Assembly: GCA_947372535.1 (NCBI GenBank)
Contig: CANBUA010000190.1
Span: 1 to 9,486 of the forward strand
Direction: 5' to 3'
Source of the DNA: Burkholderiales bacterium
Lineage (GTDB): Bacteria; Pseudomonadota; Gammaproteobacteria; Burkholderiales; Burkholderiaceae
DNA length: 9,486 nt
Shown: positions 1-6,713 of the stretch, one piece after another
How positions within the stretch are numbered: the first letter of the stretch is position 1
Layout: every line of letters begins with the position of its first letter
Made by a program: the position numbers and the translations under genes
Notes under the pieces: model-generated
Database searches by the model: none
What the model was told of the DNA's origin: nothing
What the model saw: only the letters and a program-made list of their open reading frames with translations

Positions 1-1383
<1,383 letters not shown>

Positions 1384-1384
1384 G

Positions 1385-2185
1385 TCAGGAGGCGATGGTC
1401 AAGCTCACGCCCAGGCTCTGCATCAGCGCGGGCAGGGGGGCAGGGGGCAAGGCTTCCGTGAAGACGCGGTGCATCTGGCTCAGGTGGGCGCTGGGCACGG
1501 GCGGCGCCTGCTGGAACTTGCTGGCATCGACCAGCAGCCAGTGCTCGCGCGACTGCTCCAGCATGGCCTGGAAGACGGGCAACTCGCGGGCATCGCGGTC
1601 CAGCAATTGCCCGGTGGGGTCGATGCCCACGGCCGAGACGATGACGATGTCGGCCTCGACTTCGCGCAGGCCACGCTCGGCATCTTCGCCTTCGAGCGCG
1701 CTGTCACGGGAGCGCAGGCGGCCGCCCGGCACCTCCACGGTGCAATCGGGGTGGTGCGCCAAGGCCAGGGCCACGTGCAGGCTGTGCGTGATCACGTGCA
1801 GGTCGCGCTTCTGCCCCAGGGCGTGGGCAACAGCCTCGACCGTGGTGCCGATGCCTAACATCAGGCGCGAACCATCGGGGATGGCGGCGGCCACCGAGCG
1901 GGCGATGCGCGCCTTCGCATCGGCCTTGAGCGCCTGACGCTCGTGCCAAGCCAGCTCCGGCCCGGCCGAGCGGCTGGTCACGGCAGGTAAGCTGACCCCG
2001 CCATGAAAGCGCGCCAGCAGGCCGGCTTCAGACAGGCGCTGAATGTCGCGCCGCACCGTCTGCATCGTCACATCCAGGCGCTGCGCCAGGCGTTCAACGG
2101 AGACCGCGCCACGCGCCCTGACTTCGTCCAGCAAGGATTGCTGACGAGCGTTGGGCGCCCAGACATCACTTCGAGGCGAAGGCAT
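1385..2185 (-). CDS. glpR: DeoR-family glycerol-3-phosphate regulon repressor GlpR
   Basis: A 266-residue DeoR-family transcription factor. The N-terminal winged helix-turn-helix spans about residues 14-67, with [13 protein letters not shown], a recognition region around [11 protein letters not shown] (41-51) and the family segment LLARFHGGV (56-64). The C-terminal DeoRC effector domain covers about 85-250, with [13 protein letters not shown] (111-123), [14 protein letters not shown] (154-167) and DASKF (220-224), close to the pattern in E. coli GlpR. By family knowledge it represses glycerol genes and is released by glycerol-3-phosphate. Its position, co-transcribed with glpK and divergent from glpD, supports that ligand over a sugar phosphate. 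The ATG at 2185 has a good ribosome binding site, GAGGAG at 2195-2200 with a 9-nt spacer. The first 13 residues before the HTH are unremarkable. It probably autoregulates through the shared glpR/glpD region. Confidence 0.93.
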   Translation of the reverse strand: MPSPRSDVWAPNARQQSLLDEVRARGAVSVERLAQRLDVTMQTVRRDIQRLSEAGLLARFHGGVSLPAVTSRSAGPELAWHERQALKADAKARIARSVAAAIPDGSRLMLGIGTTVEAVAHALGQKRDLHVITHSLHVALALAHHPDCTVEVPGGRLRSRDSALEGEDAERGLREVEADIVIVSAVGIDPTGQLLDRDARELPVFQAMLEQSREHWLLVDASKFQQAPPVPSAHLSQMHRVFTEALPPAPLPALMQSLGVSLTIAS

Positions 2186-2326
2186 GGGAAGAGTCTCCTC
2201 AATCTGTTCTTGATGGCTCGATTGTCGCGCTCATGCAGCGTAATCCAAGTCGAAGTGCTTGTCAGCAGGGCAAGAGGCCGGCAGTTTTGGACGTTGAGGC
2301 CGCATGCATGCCATTACCATGTGGCG
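2186..2326. promoter_or_regulatory. Divergent glpR-glpD control region
   Basis: These 141 bp lie between the divergent starts of glpR and glpD and must hold both promoters and probably the GlpR operator. The only clear element is the glpR Shine-Dalgarno GAGGAG (minus strand, 2195-2200). No convincing -35/-10 pair is visible on either strand. I did not find a strong palindrome with TTCG/CGAA half-sites like known GlpR operators. A small CGA-TTG-TCG inverted repeat occurs at 2219-2227, and a perfect 10-bp palindrome GCATGCATGC lies at 2302-2311 just before the glpD start. Neither can be assigned a function by eye. Confidence 0.5.
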
Positions 2327-3940
2327 ATGAATGCCGACAGCCAGGACAGCCCCCCGCCCATGGACGATTCCATCGACATCCGCTGCGATGTGCTGGTGGT
2401 CGGTGGCGGCATCAATGGGGCCGGCGTGGCCCGCGACCTGGCCGGGCGCGGCTGGTCGGTGGTGTTGTGCGAACAGCACGACCTGGCCAGCCACACCTCC
2501 TCGAACTCCACCAAATTGATCCACGGCGGCCTGCGCTACCTGGAGCACCGCGAGTTCGGCCTGGTGCGCAAGGCCTTGATCGAACGGGAAGGGCTGCTGC
2601 GCGGCGCCCCACACATCATGTGGCCGCTTCGCTTCGTGCTGCCTCATGACGAAGGCATGCGCCCGACATGGCTGATCCGGCTGGGCCTGTGGCTCTACGA
2701 CCACCTGGCCAAGCGCGATTTCCTGCCCGCCAGCGGGCACATCGATTTGAAAGATCACCCCGCCGGCCAGCCCCTTAAAAGTAGCTTCAAGGATGGCTAC
2801 ACCTACTCCGATGGCTGGGTGGACGATGCCCGCCTGGTCGTGGTATGCGCCCAGGATGCGCGCGAGCATGGCGCCAACATCTTCACCCGCACCCGCTGCG
2901 AGCAGTTGCAGGCCGGCCCCGAAGGCTGGAACGCCCTGCTGTCACACCGCGATGCGCAGAGCGACCGCCTGACCCACCACCTGCGGGTGCAAGCTCGGCT
3001 GGTCGTGAACGCGGCCGGGCCGTGGGCCGACCAGTTGCAACAGATGCTTGAAAACGGCCGGCCAGGCGTGCCGCCCGCCAAACGCGCTCATTTGCGCCTG
3101 GTCAAAGGCAGTCACATCGTCGTGCCCCGCTTGTTCACGCACGACCACGCCTACATCTTCCAGCAGCCTGATGGCCGCATCGTGTTCGCCATCCCCTACG
3201 AGCAGCAGTTCACCCTGATCGGCACCACCGACGTCGATTACAAAGGCGACCCTGCCCAGGCCAGCATCGACGAGCAGGAAATCGCCTACCTGTGCGAGGC
3301 CGTGAACCGCTACTTCAAACGCAGCGTGCAGCCGGCCGATGTGGTGTGGTCCTACGCGGGCGTGCGCCCCTTGTTGGACGACGCCAGCGGCAAGGCCTCG
3401 GCCGTGACACGCGATTACCGCCTGGAGCACGGCCAGGGCCACTGCCCCTGGGTGACGGTCTGGGGCGGCAAGATCACCACCTTCCGCAAGCTGGCTGAGG
3501 AGGTGGGCCACCTGTGCGGCGACCTGCTGGACGACCGGCGCCCGGCCTGGACTCACGATGCCGTGCTGCCCGGCGGCCGCCTGATCGACCTGATCGACGC
3601 GGAGGTGGATCCGGTCAGCGACATGGCCGAGTTCAAGCTGCGCCTGCGCCAGCGCTACCCCTGGATGGACCCTGGCCTCGTGCGCCGCTGGAGCCAGCAA
3701 TACGGCTCAGGCGCCTTGAATTTGCTCAAAGGCTTGAGCAGCCGGGCCGACTTGGGTCCGGAGATCGCACCGGGACTGTTCGAAACCGAGCTGTTTCACC
3801 TGCAACGTCATGAATGGGCGTGCACCGCAGACGATGTGCTGTGGCGGCGCACCAAACTGGGCTTGCATTACACGGCGCCAGAGCGGCAAGCGGTGGTCGA
3901 GTGGTTCAAAACGTCGCAAACAAACAGCGGGCCACTTTGA
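2327..3940 (+). CDS. glpD: Aerobic glycerol-3-phosphate dehydrogenase GlpD
   Basis: FAD-dependent, inner-membrane-associated enzyme that oxidises sn-glycerol-3-phosphate to dihydroxyacetone phosphate and passes electrons to quinone. From the ATG at 2327 it has 537 residues, slightly longer than E. coli GlpD (about 500). The dinucleotide-binding motif VLVVGGGINGAGVARDLAGR is at 22-41, followed by TSSNSTKLIHGGLRYLE at 57-73, VVNAAGPWAD at 226-235, LVKGSHIVVP at 258-267, IGTTDVDYKGD at 298-308, AGVRPLLDD at 344-352 (its Arg is a substrate-contact position in the family) and WGGKITTFRKLAE at 379-391. The C-terminal DAO_C domain spans about 400-530. The start is uncertain: GTG 2321, ATG 2327 and ATG 2360 are in frame and none has a strong ribosome binding site. 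The FAD motif begins well after all three. The frame stays open back to 2003, but that stretch is antisense to glpR and is not coding. Confidence 0.95.
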   Translation: MNADSQDSPPPMDDSIDIRCDVLVVGGGINGAGVARDLAGRGWSVVLCEQHDLASHTSSNSTKLIHGGLRYLEHREFGLVRKALIEREGLLRGAPHIMWPLRFVLPHDEGMRPTWLIRLGLWLYDHLAKRDFLPASGHIDLKDHPAGQPLKSSFKDGYTYSDGWVDDARLVVVCAQDAREHGANIFTRTRCEQLQAGPEGWNALLSHRDAQSDRLTHHLRVQARLVVNAAGPWADQLQQMLENGRPGVPPAKRAHLRLVKGSHIVVPRLFTHDHAYIFQQPDGRIVFAIPYEQQFTLIGTTDVDYKGDPAQASIDEQEIAYLCEAVNRYFKRSVQPADVVWSYAGVRPLLDDASGKASAVTRDYRLEHGQGHCPWVTVWGGKITTFRKLAEEVGHLCGDLLDDRRPAWTHDAVLPGGRLIDLIDAEVDPVSDMAEFKLRLRQRYPWMDPGLVRRWSQQYGSGALNLLKGLSSRADLGPEIAPGLFETELFHLQRHEWACTADDVLWRRTKLGLHYTAPERQAVVEWFKTSQTNSGPL

Positions 3941-3960
3941 CTCGTCCGATTTTCAAAGTG
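3933..3960. repeat. Perfect 8-bp inverted repeat over the glpD stop codon
   Basis: CACTTTGA at 3933-3940 is the exact reverse complement of TCAAAGTG at 3953-3960, with a 12-nt spacer. The left arm contains the glpD stop codon (3938-3940). The right arm is followed by AAATCC, not a T tract, so it is not a canonical intrinsic terminator. It could be an operator for the peptide gene that starts at 4051, or an mRNA 3'-end stem for glpD. The arms carry TTTGA/TCAAA, as do the repeats upstream of the second peptide gene. Confidence 0.55.
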
Positions 3961-3964
3961 AAAT
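3937..3964 (+). promoter_or_regulatory. Candidate promoter for the first small peptide gene
   Basis: TTGACT (3937-3942) matches the -35 consensus at five of six positions. It is followed after 16 nt by TGAAAT (3959-3964), four of six for the -10. Transcription would start near 3971, leaving a leader of about 80 nt before the ATG at 4051. The element lies within the inverted repeat at 3933-3960. It is a weak, by-eye call. Read-through from glpD is an alternative, since no T-tract terminator separates the two genes. Confidence 0.25.
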
Positions 3965-4050
3965 CCATGGGTGCTTGCGCTATGTGATTAAATTATCGAT
4001 GCCCGTTAAACTTCGTTCGCCATTCACTAACCATTGATTGCGAATACGAA

Positions 4051-4239
4051 ATGAAACTTCTGACCTCTGAACAACTGCAACAAGTCTCCGGCGCCGCTAC
4101 AGCTGCCGACACCACTCCTGTCGAGGGTGACCTGGGCTTCTTCCCACGCACCGGCATCGCCTGGCTGGACAAAATCCACGTCTGGGAATATGCCAACATC
4201 TGGGGCCCACTGCTGGCCAAGTATAAGAAGACTGCATAA
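4051..4239 (+). CDS. Small peptide with double-glycine-type leader (GA junction)
   Basis: A 62-residue peptide of unknown precise function. Residues 1-15, MKLLTSEQLQQVSGA, fit the double-glycine leader pattern: Leu at -12, Leu at -7, Val at -4, Gly at -2 and Ala at -1. In this family such leaders are removed by C39-peptidase ABC exporters, and Ala or Ser at -1 is tolerated. Cleavage would leave a 47-residue core, close to neutral and rich in aromatic residues (three Trp). The core has an N-terminal stretch (16-35) absent from the partner peptide at 4307-4450, then a shared segment at 41-55 (KIH..EY..I.GPLL, 10 of 15 identical, ungapped), and a basic end, KYKK. There is no membrane-spanning segment or lipobox. 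The ribosome binding site is poor. Good terminator hairpins follow the stop. Likely a bacteriocin-like or signalling peptide. Being a real gene is well supported; the activity is inferred. Confidence 0.8.
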   Translation: MKLLTSEQLQQVSGAATAADTTPVEGDLGFFPRTGIAWLDKIHVWEYANIWGPLLAKYKKTA

Positions 4240-4262
4240 AAAAACCCCCTTGTCGGGGGGTT
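4238..4262 (-). terminator. Rho-independent terminator for the minus-strand peptide gene
   Basis: On the minus strand, AACCCCC (reading 4262 to 4256) pairs with GGGGGTT (4249 to 4243) around a 6-nt loop. A run of seven T residues follows, complementary to the A run at 4238-4244. It serves the gene at 4307-4450, whose transcript must cross the other hairpin first. On the plus strand the same hairpin is followed by TTAATTC, a poor T tract. The T run overlaps the stop codon of the opposite gene. Confidence 0.8.
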
Positions 4263-4267
4263 AATTC

Positions 4268-4296
4268 AAACGCCCAAGATATTCTTGGGCGTTTTT
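4268..4296 (+). terminator. Rho-independent terminator for the plus-strand peptide gene
   Basis: AAACGCCCAAG (4268-4278) pairs with CTTGGGCGTTT (4284-4294) as an 11-bp perfect stem with a 5-nt loop. It runs into five T residues (4292-4296), some of which are in the stem. It lies 28 bp after the stop of the peptide gene at 4051-4239. Read on the minus strand it is followed by only three T residues, so it is weaker in that direction. Confidence 0.85.
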
Positions 4297-4306
4297 CATG
4301 GCCTGA

Positions 4307-4450
4307 TTACTTCTTCACGATGCCGAAGAGTTTCAGCAGGGGGCCATAAATGGCCTTGTATTCTGCGGCGTGGATCTTGTTGACCAGGTCAACGATCACG
4401 TTGGCGCCGCCGCTCACGGTGGAGAGTTCTTTTTGGTTCAGAGTACGCAT
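4307..4450 (-). CDS. Small peptide with canonical double-glycine leader (VSGG)
   Basis: A 47-residue peptide. Residues 1-15, MRTLNQKELSTVSGG, are a textbook double-glycine leader: Leu -12, Glu -8, Leu -7, Val -4, Gly -2, Gly -1. Predicted processing leaves a 32-residue core with net charge about +3 (five Lys against one Asp and one Glu), hydrophobic, probably amphipathic, ending in VKK. Residues 25-39 align without gaps to 41-55 of the convergent peptide. The ATG at 4450 is fixed by AAGGA (4457-4461) with a 6-nt spacer. The frame extends to a GTG at 4528, but that would place 26 unrelated residues before the leader. The features suggest a secreted antimicrobial or signalling peptide. No C39 exporter, accessory protein or obvious immunity gene lies in the window, so export would depend on genes elsewhere. 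Confidence 0.85.
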   Translation of the reverse strand: MRTLNQKELSTVSGGANVIVDLVNKIHAAEYKAIYGPLLKLFGIVKK

Positions 4451-4456
4451 GTTAAG

Positions 4457-4463
4457 TCCTTTT
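4457..4463 (-). promoter_or_regulatory. Shine-Dalgarno site of the VSGG peptide gene
   Basis: On the minus strand AAAAGGA is followed by CTTAAC and then the ATG at 4450. The good match and 6-nt spacing decide the start in favour of 4450 over the upstream GTG at 4528. Confidence 0.8.
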
Positions 4464-4544
4464 AAATATTTGGATATCTGCGGTGCGTGACACCACAGGA
4501 CGCAATGTACGCATTCACCCTCGCTCACACATCGGTAGAAACTC

Positions 4545-4594
4545 TCAAACGGTCGTTTGAATCAAACAATCAAGCCATTTGATTTGTCAAATCA
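4545..4594 (-). promoter_or_regulatory. Candidate promoter and operator cluster of the VSGG peptide gene
   Basis: On the minus strand a perfect -35 hexamer TTGACA (4590 to 4585) is followed after 18 nt by TTTGAT (4566 to 4561, four of six for -10), giving a start near 4554 and a leader of about 100 nt. Three perfect inverted repeats overlap it (plus-strand reading). TGATTTG-T-CAAATCA at 4580-4594 covers the -35. AATCAA-GCCAT-TTGATT at 4568-4584 fills the spacer. TCAAACG-GT-CGTTTGA at 4545-4560 covers the predicted start. TTTGA or its complement recurs throughout. This density suggests a tightly controlled promoter. The repeats and -35 are seen directly; regulator binding is inferred. Confidence 0.5.
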
Positions 4595-4617
4595 TCTGAC
4601 ATCTCAAATTGCCAAAA

Positions 4618-5574
4618 TCAGTACTTTTGAGGCAGTAAGCAATGGCTGCGCGTGGCCGCGATCGGGCGGCTCGGATCGTCCTGCCACAGCGTGACCTGCA
4701 CGAGCGCCACCCGGCTGCCCTGACGCACCGTTGTGCACTGCGCCCAGGTGTCCACTGGCTTGGCCGAGCGCAGGTAGTCAATCGAAAAATCCACGCCTTT
4801 GGGCGAGCCAGGCAGGTCGGGGTTGGTGAACACCAAGTGCAAGATGGCCGCCGATTCGGCAAAACCCGCCACCACGCCACCATGCAAGGCCGGCAACAGG
4901 GGGTTGCCGATCAACTCGGGCTTGAAGGGCATGCGAAACAGCCCACTCTGCCCTGCGGGGCAGTCCTGCCGCTGCACGCCCAAAAAATCCAGATAGGGCG
5001 AGCGGCCTGCGTCGAGCACGGGCACGAACACGGGCGGCGCTTCGGCCATGGGCGAGGAGGCCGAAGGGCTTGCGCCTGACCTTGCCGTGCCGTCACCTTG
5101 ACTCACGGTCGGTGGCAGATCGGTGCGGCGGCTATTGGCCGTGCCCAGCATGAAGGTGGCGTTGACGGTGGCCACGGGCTCGTCTTCGCCCGCCTGGAAC
5201 ACCTCGCCACGCACGAAGGCCACATGGCGTGTCACACGGTGGCAGTGCGCATCGCAACGCAGCTCATGGCCGGTTTTGGCCGGGCGCAGATAGTCCATGC
5301 GCAGGTCCAGCGTGGCATAGGGCCCCAGCGGGTCCAGGGCCGCGCCCACGGCCACGCCACAGGCCGTGTCGGCCAGCACCGTCAGGCAGCCTGGGTGGAC
5401 GTGCCCGGTGAGCGTGTCGCCCGTCCAGTCGTGCCGCCCCGGCATGCTCACCACACCGCGTCCAGCATGGGCCAGCAGAGGTGTCATCTGAGCCTCCCGC
5501 GCGAAGGGGATGCCCTGCATGAAGGCCAGGGCCCAGGGGCTCACCACGGGGTCGATCTCAAGGCTGCTGCTCAT
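4618..5574 (-). CDS. Tandem hotdog-fold thioesterase-like protein (PaaI type, two domains)
   Basis: A 318-residue protein with two hotdog domains in one chain. Domain 1 (about 15-145) has the active-site-like helix GHVHPGCLTVLADTACGVAV at 57-76 with Asp69, and ends in a strand region with YATLDLRMDYLRPAKTG (86-102). Domain 2 (about 181-318) repeats the pattern: LLPALHGGVVAGFAESAAI at 226-244 with Glu240 in the acidic position, then VDFSIDYLRSAKP (261-273). A Ser/Ala/Thr-rich linker (about 146-180) joins them. PaaI-family proteins of about 140 residues hydrolyse acyl- or aryl-CoA thioesters as dimers or tetramers, so this chain probably folds as an internal dimer. The acyl substrate cannot be told from sequence. 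The ATG at 5574 lies 29 bp after the DUF1439 gene stop, which suggests co-transcription. There is no terminator T tract after its stop. Confidence 0.85.
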   Translation of the reverse strand: MSSSLEIDPVVSPWALAFMQGIPFAREAQMTPLLAHAGRGVVSMPGRHDWTGDTLTGHVHPGCLTVLADTACGVAVGAALDPLGPYATLDLRMDYLRPAKTGHELRCDAHCHRVTRHVAFVRGEVFQAGEDEPVATVNATFMLGTANSRRTDLPPTVSQGDGTARSGASPSASSPMAEAPPVFVPVLDAGRSPYLDFLGVQRQDCPAGQSGLFRMPFKPELIGNPLLPALHGGVVAGFAESAAILHLVFTNPDLPGSPKGVDFSIDYLRSAKPVDTWAQCTTVRQGSRVALVQVTLWQDDPSRPIAATRSHCLLPQKY

Positions 5575-5603
5575 GTCGGATTTTTTCTTTCAATCTGGTG
5601 GAC

Positions 5604-6188
5604 TCAAGCCTTGGGTGCCAGGAAGATGGCCAGGCCCTTGGCGGTGACCTTGATGTCGGTCACGGTCAGGCCGTGCTTGTCGGCGATCTTGAGCTCATCG
5701 GGCGTGAAACGGTGGACCACGTAGTCTTGAAGGCGGCCCTCCGTCAGCCAGGAGCCGAACTTGGTGAGCTGGCGTTCATAGTTTGCCGGCAAGCCTTTGA
5801 GGCTGACCTTGTCGATGGTGACGTGCTGAAGGCGGATGGTCTGGTCGCGAGGCTCGTAGCGCAGGCCGAAGCTCAGCCACAAGGTGCCCTGGTAGCTGCG
5901 CGAGAAGATCTTGTCCTGGGCCGTCAGGTCCACATCGGCCAGCACGCGGTTGGCGTCGGCCTGCAAGGTCAGGCGTGGCGCGGCGCAAGTGACCTCGAAC
6001 AGGTCGAGCACCGTGTTGCGCAGCGGGAATTGCTGGCCCAGCTTGTTGAGCAGCTCTTCGCGGCTGATCTCCACGGTGCGCGGGGCCAGCAGGCGGTCCA
6101 CTGTCGAGCACCCCATCAACAGGGCACCGCTCAGGCAAACGGCGAGGGCGCCCTGGATCAGGCGGCGGCGGGGCAAAGGCTCATGCAT
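5604..6188 (-). CDS. DUF1439 family lipoprotein (YceB-like)
   Basis: A 194-residue predicted lipoprotein. The N-terminus has a basic stretch (PRRR, 6-9), a hydrophobic segment (about 11-25) and a lipobox LMGC with the lipidated Cys at 27, so signal peptidase II processing and membrane anchoring facing the periplasm are expected. The body resembles the DUF1439/YceB family: an early amphipathic segment, ISREELLNKLGQQFPL (41-56), alternating strands such as RLTLQADANRVLADVDLTA (72-90), and the closing strand LTVTDIKVTAKGLAIFL (174-190). The family is thought to bind a hydrophobic ligand at the cell envelope, but its role is not established. The ATG at 6188 was chosen over an in-frame TTG at 6236 because it places the signal peptide at the N-terminus. 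The ribosome binding site is weak. It lies 75 bp after the PIN gene on the same strand. Confidence 0.85.
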   Translation of the reverse strand: MHEPLPRRRLIQGALAVCLSGALLMGCSTVDRLLAPRTVEISREELLNKLGQQFPLRNTVLDLFEVTCAAPRLTLQADANRVLADVDLTAQDKIFSRSYQGTLWLSFGLRYEPRDQTIRLQHVTIDKVSLKGLPANYERQLTKFGSWLTEGRLQDYVVHRFTPDELKIADKHGLTVTDIKVTAKGLAIFLAPKA

Positions 6189-6263
6189 GGCGAAGGGCTC
6201 TGGGCTGGGTGATCGAAAAGGAGGCGGGAAGCACAAGGCAGCACTGGGGCAAACCCCTGGATG

Positions 6264-6713
6264 CTAGCGCGAGATGGCGGACGATCCAACCCAACTCTGC
6301 AAGCTCAGCACCTGAGTGCCCATGGGCCGGGCACGGCGTGCCAGTTTGAGCAGGGCAGCATCTTTGGTGAACAACCACTGCGCTTTCACGTGCAGGGCCA
6401 GGTCGATGAACACCTGGTCGTCGGGGTCCTTGCACTTGAGGGGGCCGCGCGGGGGCTCCTCCACCATCTCGGCCAAAGCGTAGACGCTGGTGGTCAGGGC
6501 CGGGTCGGGCTGCCAGCGCGCGAAGACACTGCGCGGCCAGACGTGGTGCCACTCGGTCAGCATGGCGGGGCTGGCCAGCCAACGGAAGCGCCCATTGGCA
6601 ATGCCTTGGGCCAGCGGGAGGGCGGCCGGATCTTTGAACACGCGCCAGTCCAGCAGGGCGTTGGTGTCGAGGATGACGATCTCGGGCGCTGGTGGGGTCA
6701 TGGTCGTGCTCAT
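6264..6713 (-). CDS. PIN-domain protein, putative ribonuclease (VapC-like)
   Basis: A 149-residue protein made almost wholly of one PIN domain. The acidic residues expected in the metal site are present: Asp16 in [10 protein letters not shown] (13-22), Glu54 in PAMLTEW (49-55), Asp96 and Asp99 in [13 protein letters not shown] (94-106), and Asp118 in [10 protein letters not shown] (113-122). PIN domains are Mg/Mn-dependent RNases, and many are toxins of toxin-antitoxin pairs. It resembles the single-domain PIN family annotated as a putative toxin component. No small antitoxin gene is next to it, so a toxin role is unproven. Its ATG overlaps the mnmA stop in ATGA (6710-6713), which implies translational coupling. 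An in-frame upstream extension to 6851 lies inside mnmA and was not used. Confidence 0.85.
   Translation of the reverse strand: MSTTMTPPAPEIVILDTNALLDWRVFKDPAALPLAQGIANGRFRWLASPAMLTEWHHVWPRSVFARWQPDPALTTSVYALAEMVEEPPRGPLKCKDPDDQVFIDLALHVKAQWLFTKDAALLKLARRARPMGTQVLSLQSWVGSSAISR

Noticed and set aside
2003..2326. An upstream extension of the glpD reading frame by 108 residues.
   Set aside because: It is antisense to the glpR N-terminus and promoter region, has no GlpD homology, and the FAD motif is correctly placed from the ATG at 2327.
2231..3700. Minus-strand open frames of 212 and 252 codons opposite glpD.
   Set aside because: They show no recognisable motifs and mirror the codon bias of glpD, whose protein is unambiguous.
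4451..4528. A longer version of the minus-strand peptide starting at a GTG at 4528.
   Set aside because: The added 26 residues lie before a complete double-glycine leader, while a good AAGGA ribosome binding site sits 6 nt before the ATG at 4450.
6236..6261. A GGGG-CAAA-CCCC hairpin between the PIN and DUF1439 genes as a terminator.
   Set aside because: The stem is only 4 bp before a mismatch and no T tract follows on either strand.
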